NCBI GenBank assembly: GCA_903884945.1
Contig: CAISGR010000050.1
Location: forward strand, 53,619 to 117,618
Reading direction: 5' to 3'
From: an uncultured bacterium
GTDB taxonomy: Bacteria > Pseudomonadota > Alphaproteobacteria > Sphingomonadales > Sphingomonadaceae
DNA: 64,000 nt
Both the position numbers and the translations under genes were made by a program. How positions within the stretch are numbered: the first letter of the stretch is position 1; each line of letters begins with the position of its first letter. Shown here piece after piece: positions 55,958 to 64,000 of the stretch. The notes under the pieces were generated by a model. That model was not told where the DNA came from. It saw only the letters and a list, made by a program, of their open reading frames with translations, and ran no database searches.

Positions 55958-56494
55958 TCAGAAGGGCACGTCGTCGTCGAGATCGTCCGCAAAGCTGCTG
56001 CTGCCGCGGCTCGCCGGCGCGCCGCCGCCACGGCTCGCGCCGCCGCCGAAGCCGCCCGAAGAACCGCCGCTGAAATCGTCGCGTCCGCCGAAATCATCGC
56101 GCTGGCCCGCCCCGCCGCCGGCACCGCCACCTGCGCCACCGCCCGGGCCGTCGAGCATCGTCAGCACCGAGTTGAAGCCCTGCAGCACGATTTCGGTCGA
56201 ATATTTGTCCTGGCCCTGCGCATCCTGCCATTTGCGGGTCTGCAATGCGCCTTCGATATAGACCTTGCTGCCTTTGCGCAGGTAGCGTTCGGCGACGTTC
56301 GCGAGCCCTTCGTTGAAGATCGCGACCGAATGCCATTCGGTCTTTTCCTTGCGCTCGCCGGTGTTCTTGTCCTTCCAGGTGTCGGACGTGGCGATGCGCA
56401 GGTTCACCACCTTGCCGCCATTCTGGAAGGAGCGGCTCTCGGGGTCGCGCCCCAGATTGCCGACGAGAATGACCTTGTTGACGCTGCCCGCCAT
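55958..56494 (-). CDS. ssb: single-stranded DNA-binding protein
   Basis: 178 aa. OB fold beginning [20 protein letters not shown], a glycine-rich flexible linker ([20 protein letters not shown]) and the acidic tip DLDDDVPF that docks repair and replication partners. It starts only 9 bases after feoB, its ribosome site TAGGAA overlapping the feoB stop, so translation is coupled to iron-transport genes. Essential for replication and repair. Confidence 0.96.
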   Translation of the reverse strand: MAGSVNKVILVGNLGRDPESRSFQNGGKVVNLRIATSDTWKDKNTGERKEKTEWHSVAIFNEGLANVAERYLRKGSKVYIEGALQTRKWQDAQGQDKYSTEIVLQGFNSVLTMLDGPGGGAGGGAGGGAGQRDDFGGRDDFSGGSSGGFGGGASRGGGAPASRGSSSFADDLDDDVPF

Positions 56495-56503
56495 ATGAAT
56501 TTC

Positions 56504-58369
56504 CTACAAGCCGATTGCCACGGCGCCCCAATAGGTCGCCCCTGCCGCGATGTAGGCGAGCGCGAACAAATAGCCAACCATGAACGCCGGCCATTTCCAC
56601 CCGTTGGTTTCGCGCCGGGTGACCGCGATGGTCGAGATGCATTGCGGTGCGAACACGAACCACATCAGGAAGGCAAGCGCGGTCGGCAGGCTCCAGCGAC
56701 CGCGCAGGTTCTTCACCATCGCCTTGCCGCCCGCATCGCTCTCGGGATTGTCGATCGCATAGACCGTCCCGATCGCGGCCACGGCGACCTCGCGGGCCGC
56801 CATCGCTGGGATCAGCGCGAGCGCGATGTCGCGGTTGAAGCCGATCGGCTTCACCACCACCGCCACGCCGTTCGCGATCCGCCCGGCGATCGAATAATTG
56901 ATCGGCGAGACGGGGCTGCCCTTGGGCGGCTGCGGGAAGCTGAGCAGCGCCCACAGCACCACGGTGGTCGTCGCGATGATCGTGCCGGCGCGCTTGAGGA
57001 AGATCACCGCGCGCGCCCACAGTCCGAGCAGCACGTCGCGCATCCGCGGCCATTGATATTTCGGCATCTCCATCATGAAGCCCGAAGAGGCGCCCTTGGT
57101 CACCGTCTTGCGCAGCACCAGCGCCGCCACATAGGCACCGGCCACGCCGATCAGCAGCAGCGCGAACATCACGATTCCCTGCAGCCCGACGAACGGCAGC
57201 ACCTGGCGGTTGGGAATGAAGGCGCCGATGACCAGCGTATAGACCGGCCAGCGCGCGGAGCAGGTCATCAGCGGCGCGATCAGGATCGTGGTCAGCCGGT
57301 CCTTCTCGTCCTCGATCGTCCGCGTCGCCATGATGCCGGGCACCGCGCAGGCGAAGGAGGAGAGCAGCGGGATGAAGGCACGGCCCGACAGGCCCACGGT
57401 CGACATCAGCCGGTCCATCAGGAACGCCGCGCGAACCATATAGCCGGATGCCTCGAGCAGCAGGATGAACAGGAACAGGATCAGGATCTGCGGCAGGAAC
57501 ACCACCACTGCGCCCACCCCGGCGATCACGCCGTCGGTGATCAGCGAGCGCAGGACGCCCGCCGGCATGTTCGCCTTGATCAGTTCCTGCAACGCCGCGA
57601 ATCCGGCATCGATCGCATCCGCCGGCGGCTGTGCCCAGCTGAAGACCGCCTGGAACATCACAAACAGAATCACGAGCAGCAGGGCGACACCCGCCACCGG
57701 ATGCAGCGCGACCGAGTCGAGCATATGGCTCCAGCGCCGGGTCGGCGTTTCAGACACGGTCGCCGCGACCGCGATTGCGCGCGCGCGGCGCTGCAGCGTC
57801 ACGATATCGTCCTGCACGCTGCCGTCGCTCGCCCGCAACCGCTTGGCCGCACCTTGGCCCAGGCTGTCGCCCAGCCGCGCCTTGAGTTCGTCGAGCCCGC
57901 GTCGCCGCACCGCGACGGTCGGCACCACGGGCACGCCGAGTTCGCGCTCGAGGATCGCGGGATCCAGGATCAGCCCGTCGCGTTCCGCGAGGTCGAACAT
58001 GTTGAGCGCCACGACCACGGGCAGGCCGAGCGCGATCAGCTGGAGCGTGAAGCGCAGGTGATTGTCGAGATTGGCGGCGTCGACCACGATTACCAGCGCA
58101 TCGGGCAGCCGCTCGCCAGCCTGGGTGCCGGTCACCACGTCGCGGGTGACGCGCTCGTCGGGGCTCGACGGGTCGAGGCTGTATGCGCCTGGCAGGTCGA
58201 CCAGTTCGATCGGGCGTCCGTCGGGCAGCGCCAGTCGGCCCGAATGCCGCTCCACCGTAACGCCGGGATAATTGCCGACCTTCTGCCGCGCGCCGGTCAG
58301 CGCGTTGAACAGGGCGCTCTTGCCGGCATTGGGATTGCCGACCAGCGCCACGAGCGGCGCGGCATTCAT
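56504..58369 (-). CDS. feoB: ferrous iron transporter FeoB
   Basis: 621 aa. The N-terminal G domain has G1 GNPNAGKS, G3 DLPGAYSL and G4 NMFD; a helical GDI-like spacer follows; then the membrane part with gate motifs FACAVPGIMATRTI and APLMTCSARWPVY. It imports Fe2+. Slightly shorter than the E. coli type, as in alphaproteobacteria. feoA lies 12 bases upstream. Confidence 0.95.
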   Translation of the reverse strand: MNAAPLVALVGNPNAGKSALFNALTGARQKVGNYPGVTVERHSGRLALPDGRPIELVDLPGAYSLDPSSPDERVTRDVVTGTQAGERLPDALVIVVDAANLDNHLRFTLQLIALGLPVVVALNMFDLAERDGLILDPAILERELGVPVVPTVAVRRRGLDELKARLGDSLGQGAAKRLRASDGSVQDDIVTLQRRARAIAVAATVSETPTRRWSHMLDSVALHPVAGVALLLVILFVMFQAVFSWAQPPADAIDAGFAALQELIKANMPAGVLRSLITDGVIAGVGAVVVFLPQILILFLFILLLEASGYMVRAAFLMDRLMSTVGLSGRAFIPLLSSFACAVPGIMATRTIEDEKDRLTTILIAPLMTCSARWPVYTLVIGAFIPNRQVLPFVGLQGIVMFALLLIGVAGAYVAALVLRKTVTKGASSGFMMEMPKYQWPRMRDVLLGLWARAVIFLKRAGTIIATTTVVLWALLSFPQPPKGSPVSPINYSIAGRIANGVAVVVKPIGFNRDIALALIPAMAAREVAVAAIGTVYAIDNPESDAGGKAMVKNLRGRWSLPTALAFLMWFVFAPQCISTIAVTRRETNGWKWPAFMVGYLFALAYIAAGATYWGAVAIGL

Positions 58370-58381
58370 CGCGTTTTCAAT

Positions 58382-58648
58382 CTAGCCGGCGAGCGGGGAA
58401 ACGTGGATCGCGCCGGCAACGGCCCGGCGCAGTGCGACGGTCATGCGCCCGATCCGACAAGCGATCGGCCCCTTGCCCAGCGCTGCGCGGTGCAGCACCT
58501 CGACGCCGACGCCTTCGTCGAATCCAAGCTCGCGGAGCCGGCGTGCCTCCGGGAGGCTCAGTTCGGCCCAGACGATCTCGGCAACGGTCGCACGTTGCCG
58601 ATGTGGAAGCGATTCGAGGCTCAGCATCTTCTTCACAGGCGAGGACAT
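58382..58648 (-). CDS. feoA: ferrous iron transport protein FeoA
   Basis: About 88 aa. SH3-like fold: LRELGFDEGVGVEVLHRAALGKGPIACRIG matches FeoA, the small partner of FeoB. The start is uncertain: TTG 58672 sits inside the Fur-like box and is unlikely; ATG 58648 and ATG 58627 (just before LSLESLP) are better. Placed immediately upstream of feoB. Confidence 0.85.
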   Translation of the reverse strand: MSSPVKKMLSLESLPHRQRATVAEIVWAELSLPEARRLRELGFDEGVGVEVLHRAALGKGPIACRIGRMTVALRRAVAGAIHVSPLAG

Positions 58649-58661
58649 ATCCATGCTGCGA

Positions 58662-58676
58662 GTGATTATCAATAAC
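58662..58676 (-). promoter_or_regulatory. Fur-like iron box upstream of feoA
   Basis: On the minus strand GTTATTGATAATCAC contains TGATAATCA, the core of the classical Fur box (GATAATGATAATCATTATC); 12 of 14 central bases agree. It lies just before the feoA start. Iron repression of feoAB, and perhaps of the ssb read-through, is inferred. Confidence 0.6.
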
Positions 58677-58735
58677 TGTCGCTGAGCGCCATCGGGAAAT
58701 ATCCCTATTGCGAAGCGAAAGCGCTTCCGGGCCGC

Positions 58736-59398
58736 TCACACCACCGGATAGCGCAAGCGCCCGATGAAGCGCGACAGGCTCGGCCGATATTCAGTCCGCG
58801 AGATCAGGCCCGCCTTGGCCTTTTCGAAGCGCATGATCCCCTCGATCCGCCGGTCGAGAAAGGCGCGCGTGTCTGCATAGCCAGCGCTTTCGTCGTCGAG
58901 GAACACGGTGATCGTCGCGCCATACACCCCGGCCAGGATCGTCCGCTTGGTATAATGATTATAGTCGGTCGCGGTGTCGCCGGCGGCGCGCCACATCAGG
59001 TCCGCCGCGCGCCAGCCGAGCTTTGCCGCCCGCATCAGGTTCTGCGGCATGGCCAGGATCGCCAGCGCCCGGCGCAGTGCCTCGCGGTGCGGCGCCAGTA
59101 CGGCCAGGCGCGCCTCGACCAGCCCTGCGATCTTCGCGCGAACCTTCATCGTGCCGAGCCGTTCGGGCGGCAGGGCCTCCGCCATCGCTGCATCGACATG
59201 GGCGAACCACGCATCAATCATGTCGATCGCGCCGCCGGGAAAGGCGACCGCGGCCACGTCGCGGTCAAGGCCGGCCGTGTCGGCGGCGGTATCGCGCGCG
59301 GTGTCGGTCCAGCCGTCAAAGGCGGCATTGGCGGCGATCAGCGGCGCGAGTCCAACGCGTATTTCGTCGAGCGTCGGATCCTGGGGCAGGGCGGCCAT
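58736..59398 (-). CDS. COQ9 family ubiquinone biosynthesis protein
   Basis: 220 aa. The alphaproteobacterial COQ9/TetR-like fold: an N-terminal helical part and the conserved WRAADLMWRAAGDTATDYNHYTKR, the segment that presents lipid to COQ7 hydroxylase. It supports ubiquinone synthesis with UbiH-type hydroxylases such as the one at 3772. GGAGGAGAT-like ribosome site before ATG 59398. Confidence 0.9.
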   Translation of the reverse strand: MAALPQDPTLDEIRVGLAPLIAANAAFDGWTDTARDTAADTAGLDRDVAAVAFPGGAIDMIDAWFAHVDAAMAEALPPERLGTMKVRAKIAGLVEARLAVLAPHREALRRALAILAMPQNLMRAAKLGWRAADLMWRAAGDTATDYNHYTKRTILAGVYGATITVFLDDESAGYADTRAFLDRRIEGIMRFEKAKAGLISRTEYRPSLSRFIGRLRYPVV

Positions 59399-59416
59399 GG
59401 AAATCTCCTCCTGAAT

Positions 59417-60361
59417 CTATCTAGGCCCGGTATCGGCCGGCGCAAGCGTCGCTGGCTCAGGCTCCGGTTCGGGCTGGCGCACCAGCACCAGCGCGACCGC
59501 GACCAGCGCGGCGCCGATCAGGTCTGCACCGCCGAGGCGCTCGTCATAGACCAGCCACCCGACCGTGGCGGCGACCACCGGCTGCACGAGCAGGGCGATG
59601 CCCACCACCAGCGGTGTCATCTGGCCGAGCGCATAGATCAGCATGCTCTGGCCGATCACCTGGCTCACCAGCGCCAGCGCGATCAGCGGCGTCCAGTCAT
59701 GCGGCCAGATCCGCTCGCCCATCAGCAATGCCAGCGCCAGCAGCGGCAGCACGCTCGCGCCCGTCGCCAGGGCCAGCGCGGGCAGGGGCGCCATGGTCAG
59801 GCGGACCCGGGCCATGATGATGAAATAGAAGGTATAGAGCAGCCCGGCGAGCAGGCACAGCAGGTCACCGGCCAGGTGGCGCGAATCGAGCTGATAGGAC
59901 CGCCCCATCAGCAGCGCTGCGCCGATCGCCGCCAGCGCCAGCGCGATGGCCTGCGCGCGCGACGGCCAGGTGCGCAGCGCGAGAAAGCCGTAGACCGGGA
60001 AGAACAGGATCGCCGAATTGCCGAACAGGGTCGCATTGGCCATGGACGTCTTCAGGATGCCGATATGCCAGCTGCCGAGATCGGCGGCGAAGCAGAGGCC
60101 GGCCAGCGCGAACAACACCCATAGCCTGCGTCCGATCCGCGCCGGGCGCCAGCCCCCGGCCATGGCGAGTGCGAGCAGCACCGGCGTCGCGATGGCGATG
60201 CGCCAGAAGGCCGAGGCGACCGGCCCGGTATCGGCCATCCGCACGAACCACGAACCGAAGGCGAGCATCACGTTCGCCGCAATCAGCGCCGCGAACGCCA
60301 GGGGATGCGCGCCCTGCCTTCGCGCGGCGACAGTTTTTCTTGGATGCCGGGGCTGGTGCAT
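59417..60361 (-). CDS. EamA/DMT family transporter
   Basis: 314 aa, ten predicted helices in two EamA repeats (ALIAANVMLAFGSWFVRMAD; IALALVSQVIGQSMLIYALG). Such proteins export or import small metabolites; the substrate is unknown. The 18-base gap to COQ9 suggests a shared transcript. Divergent from the Old Yellow Enzyme gene with a 57-base spacer. Confidence 0.82.
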   Translation of the reverse strand: MHQPRHPRKTVAARRQGAHPLAFAALIAANVMLAFGSWFVRMADTGPVASAFWRIAIATPVLLALAMAGGWRPARIGRRLWVLFALAGLCFAADLGSWHIGILKTSMANATLFGNSAILFFPVYGFLALRTWPSRAQAIALALAAIGAALLMGRSYQLDSRHLAGDLLCLLAGLLYTFYFIIMARVRLTMAPLPALALATGASVLPLLALALLMGERIWPHDWTPLIALALVSQVIGQSMLIYALGQMTPLVVGIALLVQPVVAATVGWLVYDERLGGADLIGAALVAVALVLVRQPEPEPEPATLAPADTGPR

Positions 60362-60418
60362 GGCGCCCCTTAGCGCTCTATGTCGGGGGCGTCAGGTAGC
60401 AAAAGGAAACTTGCTTTC

Positions 60419-61507
60419 ATGCCCAGCCTCTTCGATCCGATCGAGCTCGGCGCGATCCACGCGCCCAATCGCGTACTGATGGCGCCGCTCACTCGCGGCC
60501 GCGCGACTCGCGAGCATGTCCCGCAGCCGCTGATGGGGGAATATTATGCGCAGCGCGCCAGCGCCGGGCTGATCATCTCGGAGGCGACTGGCATTTCCCG
60601 CCAGGGCCTTGGCTGGCCATTCGCGCCCGGCCTGTGGACCGACGAGCAGACCGAGGCGTGGAAACCAGTGGTCGCCGCGGTCCATGCCGCGGGCGGGCGG
60701 ATCGTCGCGCAGCTCTGGCACATGGGCCGCATCGTCCATTCCAGCCTCGGCGGCGCGCAGCCGGTCTCCTCCTCCGCGACCACCGCGCCGGGCCAGGCCC
60801 ATACCTATGCCGGCAAGCAGGATTATGAGGAGGCGCGGCCGTTGCGTCTCGACGAATTCCCCGGGCTGCTCGACGATTATGAGCGCGCGACGCGCAATGC
60901 GCTGGCGGCAGGGTTCGACGGCGTCCAGATCCACGCCGCGAACGGCTATCTGATCGACCAGTTCCTGCGCGACAATTCCAACTTCCGCACCGATCGATAT
61001 GGTGGCAGCCCGGAAAACCGCATCCGCCTGTTGCGCGAGGTGACCGAGCGTGTCGCCGGCGTGGCCGGCGCCGATCGGACGGGCGTGCGCCTTTCGCCCA
61101 ACGGCAATTCACAGGGCGCGAAGGACAGCAATCCGGTGGCGGTGTTCGTCCCCGCGGCGAAGGCGCTGGCCGAGATCGGCATCGCCTTTCTCGAACTGCG
61201 CGAGCCTGGCCCCGACGGCACGTTCGGGCGTTCCGACCAGCCGAAGCTGTCACCCGAAATCCGCCAGGTCTTCCCCGGTCCGCTGGTGCTGAATTCGGAT
61301 TATCACGGTGCCGATGCACAGGCGGCGCTCGATTCGGGTGTCGCCGATGCGATCAGCTTCGGCCGCACCTTCCTCGCCAACCCGGACCTGCCCGAGCGGC
61401 TTCGCCTCGGCGCGCCGCTCAATCCGGACAATATGGCGACCTGGTACAGCCAGGGCGCCGAAGGCTATACTGACTATCCGACGCTCGAGGCCGTCGCGGC
61501 GGCGTAA
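60419..61507 (+). CDS. Old Yellow Enzyme family alkene reductase
   Basis: 362 aa TIM barrel. FMN-binding and active-site landmarks include LMAPLTRGRA, AQLWHMGR, HAANGYLIDQFL and RTDRYGGSPENR; the phosphate-binding DAISFGRTFLANPDL is at the end. It reduces activated C=C bonds with NADPH. GGAAAC upstream of ATG 60419. A terminator-like hairpin follows 7 bases after the stop. Confidence 0.92.
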   Translation: MPSLFDPIELGAIHAPNRVLMAPLTRGRATREHVPQPLMGEYYAQRASAGLIISEATGISRQGLGWPFAPGLWTDEQTEAWKPVVAAVHAAGGRIVAQLWHMGRIVHSSLGGAQPVSSSATTAPGQAHTYAGKQDYEEARPLRLDEFPGLLDDYERATRNALAAGFDGVQIHAANGYLIDQFLRDNSNFRTDRYGGSPENRIRLLREVTERVAGVAGADRTGVRLSPNGNSQGAKDSNPVAVFVPAAKALAEIGIAFLELREPGPDGTFGRSDQPKLSPEIRQVFPGPLVLNSDYHGADAQAALDSGVADAISFGRTFLANPDLPERLRLGAPLNPDNMATWYSQGAEGYTDYPTLEAVAAA

Positions 61508-61513
61508 AGACTT

Positions 61514-61535
61514 TTCCCCGGCCCCGGCCGGGGAA
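61514..61535. terminator. bidirectional terminator between OYE and cytochrome P450 genes
   Basis: TTCCCCGGCC and GGCCGGGGAA, a 10-bp perfect inverted repeat with a 2-base centre (functionally an 8-bp stem), lies in the 31-base gap between convergent genes. CTTT follows on the plus side and a TTTTC/CTTT run on the minus side. Confidence 0.7.
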
Positions 61536-61538
61536 CTT

Positions 61539-62912
61539 TCATCCCAGCGGGATGAAGCGGACCGGCAGCCCGTCCTTCGGCCGGGGGATCGGCCACGCCT
61601 GCCACCTTTCGCCCGATCCCTCATCCAGTTCGATGCGGTAGCGGGTCAGCAACTGCGCCATCAGGATGCGGATCTGCATCGTCGCGAAGTGCAGCCCCAG
61701 GCACATATGTGCGCCGCCGCCGAACGGCACCCACGCATATTTGTGCCGGCCCTTGCTCGCCTCGGGGGTGAAGCGCATCGGGTCGAAGCGCTCGGGATCG
61801 GGCCAATGCTCGGGCATCTTGTGGGTGTAGCCGACGCTGATGCCCACGGTCGTGCCCGCCGGGATGTGATAGCCGCCAAAGTCGAAGTCCCGCACCGCGC
61901 GCCGCGGCAGCGAGGGCACCGGCGGGATCAGCCGCAGCGCTTCCTTGAAGGCGTAATCGGTCAGCACCAGCCGGTCGAGCTGGCCATAGGGCAGGCCTTC
62001 GTCGTCGTTGAGTCCGAGCCCGGCGATCTCCGCGCGCAGCCGGTCCTGCCATTCGGGGTTGCGCCCGAGTAACATGACGAGGCTGGTCGCCGAGGACGTG
62101 ATGGTGTCATGCGCTGCCATCATCAGGAAATTCATATGGTCGGCGATCGCCGCGTCGGACAGCGGCTGGCCGGCCTCGTCGGTCGCGCGGCAGAATTGCG
62201 AGAAGAAATCCTGGCCGTCCCCGGTCCGCCGCGTCGGAATCTCGCGCGAGAACAGGTCGACCAGATATTTCCGCGCCTTCACCCCCTTGCGCATCGCGGT
62301 GCCGGGCAGCGGCACGCGGATCGGCGCCACCGATGCCTGTACCTCGTCGACGAACGCCTGATTGATCCGATCCGCCTCCGGGCCGAGCGGCATGCCGAGG
62401 AAGCTGTCGGCGGCCAGGTCGAGCGTCAGCGCCTTGATCGCGTCATAGAAGCGGATCGGGCGGTTGCCCCAGCCGGCCACGGTGCGGGAAATACCGGCGT
62501 TCAGCGCTTCGGCATAATGGCGCATCGGCTCCGGCTTGAACGCGACAGACAGGACCTTGCGGTCGGCACGATGCTTCTCGAAATCCATCAGCATCAGCCC
62601 GCGCGGGAAGAGCAGGTTGAGCATCGGACCCCAGCCCTGTTCGGACGAGAAGATCTTGTCGCGATCGAACAGGACGAGTTCGTTCGCCTCCGGGCCCATC
62701 AGGCTCACGGTCGGGCCGCCGAATGCGTTGTTGCGGAAGATCCGGCCATAGGTGGAGACCATGCGATATCCGAACGCGACCGGGTCGCGCAGCATGCGCA
62801 GCGTGTTGCCGATGAAGGGAAGGCCATCCTCGCCGGGGATGTTCGCGATCTCGCGCTGCTTCTGGGGCGGCAGCCAGTGCGGATTCGCCTTGAACGTGTG
62901 TGCCAACGCCAT
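61539..62912 (-). CDS. cytochrome P450
   Basis: 457 aa from ATG 62912. The heme-binding loop FGGGAHMCLG has the axial cysteine, the K-helix EALRLIPP carries the ExxR pair, and the I-helix is MMAAHDTITSS, a variation of AGxxT. Length and motifs resemble CYP120/CYP26-like retinoid or fatty-acid hydroxylases rather than CYP102. No ferredoxin or reductase is adjacent, so electron supply is external. Start 62933 is a longer alternative. Confidence 0.9.
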   Translation of the reverse strand: MALAHTFKANPHWLPPQKQREIANIPGEDGLPFIGNTLRMLRDPVAFGYRMVSTYGRIFRNNAFGGPTVSLMGPEANELVLFDRDKIFSSEQGWGPMLNLLFPRGLMLMDFEKHRADRKVLSVAFKPEPMRHYAEALNAGISRTVAGWGNRPIRFYDAIKALTLDLAADSFLGMPLGPEADRINQAFVDEVQASVAPIRVPLPGTAMRKGVKARKYLVDLFSREIPTRRTGDGQDFFSQFCRATDEAGQPLSDAAIADHMNFLMMAAHDTITSSATSLVMLLGRNPEWQDRLRAEIAGLGLNDDEGLPYGQLDRLVLTDYAFKEALRLIPPVPSLPRRAVRDFDFGGYHIPAGTTVGISVGYTHKMPEHWPDPERFDPMRFTPEASKGRHKYAWVPFGGGAHMCLGLHFATMQIRILMAQLLTRYRIELDEGSGERWQAWPIPRPKDGLPVRFIPLG

Positions 62913-62958
62913 CGCCGATCTCCTTACTGACATTGCTATCAGTAAGGATGGCGGGCCT

Positions 62959-63435
62959 TCAAGCCGTGTTTTCCGCCTCGAGCCGGTCGAGCCAGCGCGT
63001 GATGTGGGCGCGCGCGACCGCGTTCGCGCCGCTCAGGCCCAGCCCGAACAGGATAAAGGCAGGGATCACCAGGTCGGGAACGGCCCAGACCAGGAGCAGC
63101 ATGATCCCGATCACCGCTGCCGCGCCTGCCAGCGCCCGCCTGAGGCGCCTCGCGCCCCGCGCGCCGAGCATGATGTCGCGCGGGCCCCGCTCGTCATAAT
63201 AGGCATGGGTCGACAGGATCGGGCGCCCGGCAGCATCGAATGCGCCCCGACAGGCGATCATGACCAGCAGGTCTATATGCCCTTTGGCACGCCCTGTGGA
63301 GCGCGGCGCGTCGCGCGCGCCCAGCACCGCGCCGGGCTGCGGGGGTCTGCCCCCGGCCCAGGTGTCGGTGACGATCAAGCGGCCCTTGCGCTCTACGATG
63401 CGATATCGCGGCGGGGGCAGCTTCGATTCCGGCAT
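62959..63435 (-). CDS. hypothetical membrane protein
   Basis: 158 aa. An N-terminal soluble part (PPPRYRIVERKGRLIVTDTW, ending near GHIDLLVMIACRGAFD) precedes two membrane helices (LAGAAAVIGIMLLLVWAVP; LVIPAFILFGLGLSGANAV). No family recognised. It lies 2 bases downstream of ribH's partner arrangement on the same strand, that is directly after ribH, and may share its transcript. Confidence 0.6.
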   Translation of the reverse strand: MPESKLPPPRYRIVERKGRLIVTDTWAGGRPPQPGAVLGARDAPRSTGRAKGHIDLLVMIACRGAFDAAGRPILSTHAYYDERGPRDIMLGARGARRLRRALAGAAAVIGIMLLLVWAVPDLVIPAFILFGLGLSGANAVARAHITRWLDRLEAENTA

Positions 63436-63437
63436 GG

Positions 63438-63857
63438 TCAGCCGAAGCGTTCCTTCAGCGCCAGCATCGCCAGCGCCGCCTTGGCCGCTTCGCCGCCCTT
63501 GTCCTTCTCGGTGCGCCGCGCACGGGCGAGCGCCTGTGCTTCGTTCTCCACCGTGAGGATGCCGTTGCCGATCGCCACGCCGTCCAGCGACAGCGCCATC
63601 AGCCCGCGCGCGCTTTCGCCCGCGACGATCTCGAAATGATAGGTCTCGCCGCGGATCACGACGCCCAGCGCTACGAACCCGTCATAGGCGCCGCCTTCGG
63701 CCGCCAGCGCGACCGCGGCCGGAATCTCCAGCGCGCCCGGCACGGTGATCGTCTCATGGCTGTGTCCCGCCTCCTCGATCGCGGCGCGCGCGCCCTCGAG
63801 CAGCAGGTCGTTGAGATGGTCGTAGAAGCGTGCCTCAACGATCAGCAGTTTCGCCAT
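63438..63857 (-). CDS. ribH: 6,7-dimethyl-8-ribityllumazine synthase
   Basis: 139 aa. [20 protein letters not shown], then [17 protein letters not shown] with the substrate pocket, and [19 protein letters not shown] with the catalytic histidine. It condenses the ribulose-derived and pyrimidine precursors of riboflavin. The start shares a base with the ribBA-type stop (TAATG), so it is coupled to that gene. Confidence 0.93.
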   Translation of the reverse strand: MAKLLIVEARFYDHLNDLLLEGARAAIEEAGHSHETITVPGALEIPAAVALAAEGGAYDGFVALGVVIRGETYHFEIVAGESARGLMALSLDGVAIGNGILTVENEAQALARARRTEKDKGGEAAKAALAMLALKERFG

Positions 63858-64000
63858 TATTCGCCTCCGGTGCCGGGAATTGCCCGTTCGCCGACGATCG
63901 ACAGGCCGTAGCCGTCGAGTCCGATCAGGGTGTGGTGGGTGTTGGTCAGCAGGATCATGTCCTGCACGCCGAGTTCGGCGAGGATCTGCGCGCCGACGCC
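63857..64000 (-). CDS. ribB: RibBA-type protein, C-terminal end, partial
   Basis: The last 47 codons and stop are in the window. They read [20 protein letters not shown], then [20 protein letters not shown], resembling the end of the cyclohydrolase II half of RibBA. The usual LTNNPxK is replaced by LTNTHHT, suggesting this half is no longer catalytic and that only the dihydroxybutanone-phosphate synthase half (outside the window) works. ribA at 9109 would supply the missing activity. Confidence 0.82.
   Translation of the reverse strand, partial: GVGAQILAELGVQDMILLTNTHHTLIGLDGYGLSIVGERAIPGTGGE

Noticed and set aside
55919..58675. A 900-codon open frame on the plus strand opposite ssb, feoB and feoA
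   Set aside because: It is antisense to three clearly recognised genes, its translation is rich in R, H, D and Q with no domain, and long antisense frames are common in GC-rich genomes.

Overview
The window is a GC-rich, gene-dense stretch of an alphaproteobacterial chromosome. Gene content and order point to a sphingomonad (Sphingomonas-like) bacterium: DUF3576, DUF6489 and DUF1491 proteins, COQ9, UbiH, an HWE-type histidine kinase, and the order rho-hemJ-hemE-[origin]-ppsR-maf-aroE-coaE-dnaQ with mnmE-mnmG-rsmG-parA-parB nearby. This is origin-proximal core chromosome. I see no insertion sequence, prophage, CRISPR array or clear genomic island.

Layout. 1-13.9 kb: tail of serine dehydratase, DNA alkyltransferase, tRNA-Gly, a thioredoxin-TPR/LON/Trm112 operon, a frameshifted secreted-protein gene, UbiH, ftsK, lolA, xth, ribA, a DEDDh exonuclease-like gene carrying a parS site, YggS/HAD, a ThiE-like gene and two envelope proteins. 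13.9-18 kb: leuS-lptE-holA. 18-23.5 kb (minus strand): mnmE, mnmG, rsmG, parA, parB with two further parS sites. 23.5-29.1 kb: alkyltransferase/dienelactone hydrolase, TerC, rho, hemJ, hemE. 29.1-29.4 kb: predicted chromosomal origin oriC, with one perfect and several near-perfect DnaA boxes, an AT-rich block and a cluster of GANTC sites. 29.4-35 kb: the ppsR-maf-aroE-coaE-dnaQ run, then hpf, ptsN and small genes.

35-44.2 kb: cell-wall hydrolase, MmcB, ankyrin protein, SCO1, metallopeptidase, a class A penicillin-binding protein, msrB, and a compact three-gene cluster (type III polyketide synthase, methyltransferase, flavoprotein). That cluster is the only recognisable secondary-metabolite locus. 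44.3-50 kb: tRNA-Leu, a MATE exporter, a zinc-ribbon membrane protein, and the ftsE-ftsX-YdcF-plsC operon. 50-56 kb: tyrA, a flavin amine oxidase, metX-metW, a response regulator convergent with an HWE kinase. 56-64 kb: feoA-feoB-ssb behind a Fur-like box, COQ9, EamA transporter, Old Yellow Enzyme, cytochrome P450, ribH and the end of a ribBA-type gene.

How it fits together. The centre of the window is a replication and segregation hub: oriC, ParAB, three parS sites within about 12 kb, plus FtsK, HolA, DnaQ and SSB. Many neighbours overlap by 4 bases (ATGA or GTGA), so translation is probably coupled across most operons. Points most worth a second look are the missing canonical start codon of hemE beside the origin, the type III PKS operon, a 71-base nested hairpin between convergent genes, the frameshifted gene near 3.6 kb, and the stacked control signals upstream of the response regulator.
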